From contig NZ_JACYFS010000003.1 of the NCBI RefSeq assembly GCF_014837145.1, forward strand, positions 225,494 to 289,493: 64,000 bases of DNA. Reading direction: 5' to 3'. The position numbers were made by a program, and so were the translations under genes. Positions 62,184 through 64,000 of this stretch are shown here, piece after piece. The stretch's first letter is position 1. Each line of letters opens with the position of its first letter. The stretch comes from Chryseobacterium caseinilyticum. Its GTDB lineage: Bacteria; Bacteroidota; Bacteroidia; Flavobacteriales; Weeksellaceae. Below the pieces are notes generated by a model. It ran no database searches and was not told where the DNA came from. It saw only the letters and a list, made by a program, of their open reading frames with translations.

Positions 62184-63065
62184 ATGAGAGTCTACAACAC
62201 CAAAAATTTCCTGAAGATCCTGATCAGCTTACACAAAAGTGATACGCTGAAAATTCTGTTTCCAACGATGGTTTTGATGGCGCTGTACTCCTATGGAATC
62301 CAATATCTTGAGATTGAATATTTACATTTAACCTCAAAATCGAAGGTCAGCAATGTGGGGATGATTCATTCTTTGTTGGGGTTTGTGCTGTCTCTGCTTT
62401 TGGTTTTCAGGACAAATACGGCTTACGACAGGTGGTGGGAAGGCAGAAAACTTTGGGGAAAACTTGTGAATGACACGAGAAATTTCGCCATCAAAATCAA
62501 TATTATTCTTACGGACGACAGAGAATCTGCTGACCAGATTTCAAAATATCTTAAGTTTTTTCCACATCTCTTGGCCAAACATCTTTCTCAGGAATCGACA
62601 CGGCTGGCTTTGGATGAGGATTACTCAGAAATCAAAAATTCGCTGAAAAATCATGGACCCAATGATTTGATCATCCAGCTGACTGAAAAATTATATCAGC
62701 TAAAAAAACAGGGGAAAATTTCTGATGTTGAAATGCTGTATTTAGACACGCAGATTTCCGGTTTTCTGGATGTTTGTGGCGGTTGCGAAAGAATAAAAAA
62801 CACACCGATTCCGTATTCTTACTCATCTTTCATTAAAAAATTCATTATTTTATATGTATTGGCTTTGCCGGTTGCGTACGTAATTAACCTTGGATTATTT
62901 ATGATCCCGCTGACGGTTTTCGTATATTACGTGTTGATGAGTCTGGAACTGATCGCTGAGGAAATTGAAGATCCTTTTAATAATGATGAAAATGATATTC
63001 CGATGGAGACGATTGCTCAGAATATTGAAAGAAATGTACATCAGATTATGGGTGCAAGGGAATAG
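62184..63065 (+). CDS. Bestrophin family ion channel
   Basis: 293 residues with four hydrophobic segments. The family core is visible: FRTNTAYDRWWEGRKLWGKLVNDTRN after the second helix, then a helical cytoplasmic part and FLDVCGGCERIKNTPIPYSYSSFIKKFI leading into the last helices, with EEIEDPFNNDENDIPM at the end. Bacterial bestrophins form pentameric ion channels. The conserved elements all fit, so the identification is firm; ion selectivity cannot be read. Confidence 0.92.
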   Translation: MRVYNTKNFLKILISLHKSDTLKILFPTMVLMALYSYGIQYLEIEYLHLTSKSKVSNVGMIHSLLGFVLSLLLVFRTNTAYDRWWEGRKLWGKLVNDTRNFAIKINIILTDDRESADQISKYLKFFPHLLAKHLSQESTRLALDEDYSEIKNSLKNHGPNDLIIQLTEKLYQLKKQGKISDVEMLYLDTQISGFLDVCGGCERIKNTPIPYSYSSFIKKFIILYVLALPVAYVINLGLFMIPLTVFVYYVLMSLELIAEEIEDPFNNDENDIPMETIAQNIERNVHQIMGARE

Positions 63066-63095
63066 TTAGTATGCTGTGGAACTGAGAATTGATGG

Positions 63096-63163
63096 CTTCG
63101 ACATGCTCAGCCTGACACTGTGAAACTTTTTTTATTAGCGATGTCACGCTGAGCCTGTCGAAG
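63096..63163. repeat. Palindromic intergenic repeat (REP-like hairpin)
   Basis: Left arm CTTCGACATGCTCAGCCTGACA (63096-63117; read as two 11-mers) pairs with the right arm ending GAGCCTGTCGAAG (63151-63163). A T-run lies in the loop. This motif is a widespread dispersed palindrome in Flavobacteriia and can act as a terminator for the bestrophin gene. Confidence 0.65.
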
Positions 63164-63263
63164 CGTTTCCTAAATGTTGGTTTTAAAAACTAAAATTGAG
63201 AATGGAATTTAAAATCCATTCAATCGTAGGAATTCGTAAATTGTAATTAGAAATAAATATATT

Positions 63264-63791
63264 TTGGTAAATAAATTAAAACTGGAAGAACTCAACAGAA
63301 TTGATGTAGAAACGTTTAAAAAGGTTGAGAAAATTCCGTTGGTGGTTGTTCTGGATAATATCAGAAGCATGCACAATGTTGGGGCGACTTTCAGAACGGC
63401 AGATGCTTTTTTGGTTGAGAAAATTATTTTATGTGGAATTACGCCACAACCACCACACCGTGAAATTCACAAAGCTGCATTGGGAGCAACAGAAAGTGTG
63501 GATTGGTCGCATGAAGCGGATATTAATGTCACAATCAATGATTTGAAAAGTCAGGGATTTGAAGTGGTGGGAATCGAGCAGACGACTAACAGCACGATGA
63601 TTACTGATTTTAAAATTGACAGTTCAAAAAAATACGCGGTCATTTTAGGAAATGAAGTGGAAGGAATCAGCGATGAAGCGCTTCAGAATATCGATTCTTT
63701 TATTGAAATTCCGCAACTGGGAACAAAGCATTCTTTAAATGTAAGCGTTTGCGGCGGAATCGTGATGTGGGAATTTGCGAAAGCACTTTAA
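63264..63791 (+). CDS. TrmH/SpoU family RNA 2'-O-methyltransferase
   Basis: 175 residues with the SPOUT knot motifs: LVVVLDNIRSMHNVGATFRTADAF (motif 1 with the catalytic Asn/Arg), KYAVILGNEVEGIS (motif 2) and IPQLGTKHSLNVSVCGGIVMWE (motif 3). No N-terminal RNA-binding domain is present, as in short TrmL/TrmH types, so the target RNA is unknown. I use a TTG start, because the strand begins immediately and no ATG precedes it in frame. Confidence 0.92.
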   Translation: MVNKLKLEELNRIDVETFKKVEKIPLVVVLDNIRSMHNVGATFRTADAFLVEKIILCGITPQPPHREIHKAALGATESVDWSHEADINVTINDLKSQGFEVVGIEQTTNSTMITDFKIDSSKKYAVILGNEVEGISDEALQNIDSFIEIPQLGTKHSLNVSVCGGIVMWEFAKAL

Positions 63792-63836
63792 ATCTGTTTT
63801 GTGTAAATCAATTTAATCAGGAATAAGTTTCAATAC

Positions 63837-64000
63837 ATGAAAAAAGCAATTATCACCTTCGTTATACTTCTTTTTTTCGTCAGTTTTAGTTCTGCACAAA
63901 ACAGAAAGTCCTGTTTATACAAAGGAAGTATTGATGGGAAAATGCCCGTAACGATGTTCATTATCAGTGAGGAGAATGAGTGTACAGCAGATTTGCATTA
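63837..64000 (+). CDS. N-terminal part of a secreted hypothetical protein (3' truncated)
   Basis: An ATG at 63837 opens a signal peptide (AIITFVILLFFVSFSSAQ) and ~35 further residues with one Cys (RKSCLYKGSIDGKMPVTMF). The frame runs off the window. Too short to identify; it starts 45 bp after the TrmH gene. Confidence 0.6.
   Translation, partial: MKKAIITFVILLFFVSFSSAQNRKSCLYKGSIDGKMPVTMFIISEENECTADLH

Noticed and set aside
63096-63163. Palindromic repeat as a CRISPR unit
   Set aside because: Single hairpin with no regularly spaced repeats or spacers; it matches dispersed REP-like sequences instead.

Overview
The window looks like a chromosomal segment of a Flavobacteriia species, most likely Chryseobacterium or a close Weeksellaceae relative. 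It is AT-rich and lacks obvious Shine-Dalgarno sequences. Several genes have the Bacteroidetes -7 element (TAnnTTTG) upstream. Lineage-typical genes include a fused MurF-alanine racemase, a patatin with an outer-membrane barrel, a TPR/HTH regulator, a DUF4139 protein carrying a SusC-like plug motif and a PAAR-like DUF4280 protein.

Left part (1-13.6 kb): every gene after the first partial one is on the minus strand. In order along the window these are tsaB, a RhuM-family gene, an SDR, yraN, DoxX, LD-carboxypeptidase, LysE, a small membrane protein, rnr, two tandem thrombospondin-type-3-repeat proteins with a ~490-bp duplicated promoter and 5' end, rpiB and the DUF4139 gene. The 0.7-kb divergent gap 13.63-14.33 kb holds a cluster of DnaA-box-like 9-mers. 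Two exact 16-bp parS palindromes flank mnmG at 17.07 and 19.01 kb. Together these suggest the window lies close to the replication origin.

Middle part (14.3-35 kb) is mainly housekeeping: pgk, a methyltransferase, mnmG, ybeY, a patatin/barrel protein, murF-alr, tdk, an acidic repeat protein, rsmI, fabG, a TPR/HTH regulator, guaC and surE. It also holds a compact cluster of an Lgt-like protein, two tiny membrane proteins sharing a C-terminal ISGxVCGG motif, and a radical SAM enzyme with the motif layout of the Tes/MJ0619 family.

Accessory island (35.2-46.7 kb, minus strand): a PAAR-like DUF4280 protein is followed by a large effector-like gene broken by two frameshifts and one stop. Next come a lipoprotein and a member of a small paralogous family. 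After them lies a truncated second effector copy that shares an 800-bp near-identical block but has a diverged C-terminus, then more family members and a frameshifted lipoprotein. This is the layout of a polymorphic effector locus with orphan cassettes and putative immunity genes, probably linked to a Bacteroidetes contractile secretion system. Many of its genes are broken while the core genes around it are intact.

Right part (46.8-64 kb): a tail-specific protease, a CPCC protein, thiL, a thioesterase and a BaiN-like flavoprotein. Five small secreted proteins with a TonB-C-terminal-like domain follow, one with an out-of-frame A9 tract at its start. The rest is a DUF2306 protein, a YARHG lipoprotein, mutS, two hypothetical genes (one with an in-frame stop), a JmjC/cupin protein, a bestrophin and a TrmH-family methyltransferase. 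Short inverted-repeat elements resembling MITEs sit in several intergenic gaps. I saw no rRNA, tRNA, CRISPR array or intact transposase.
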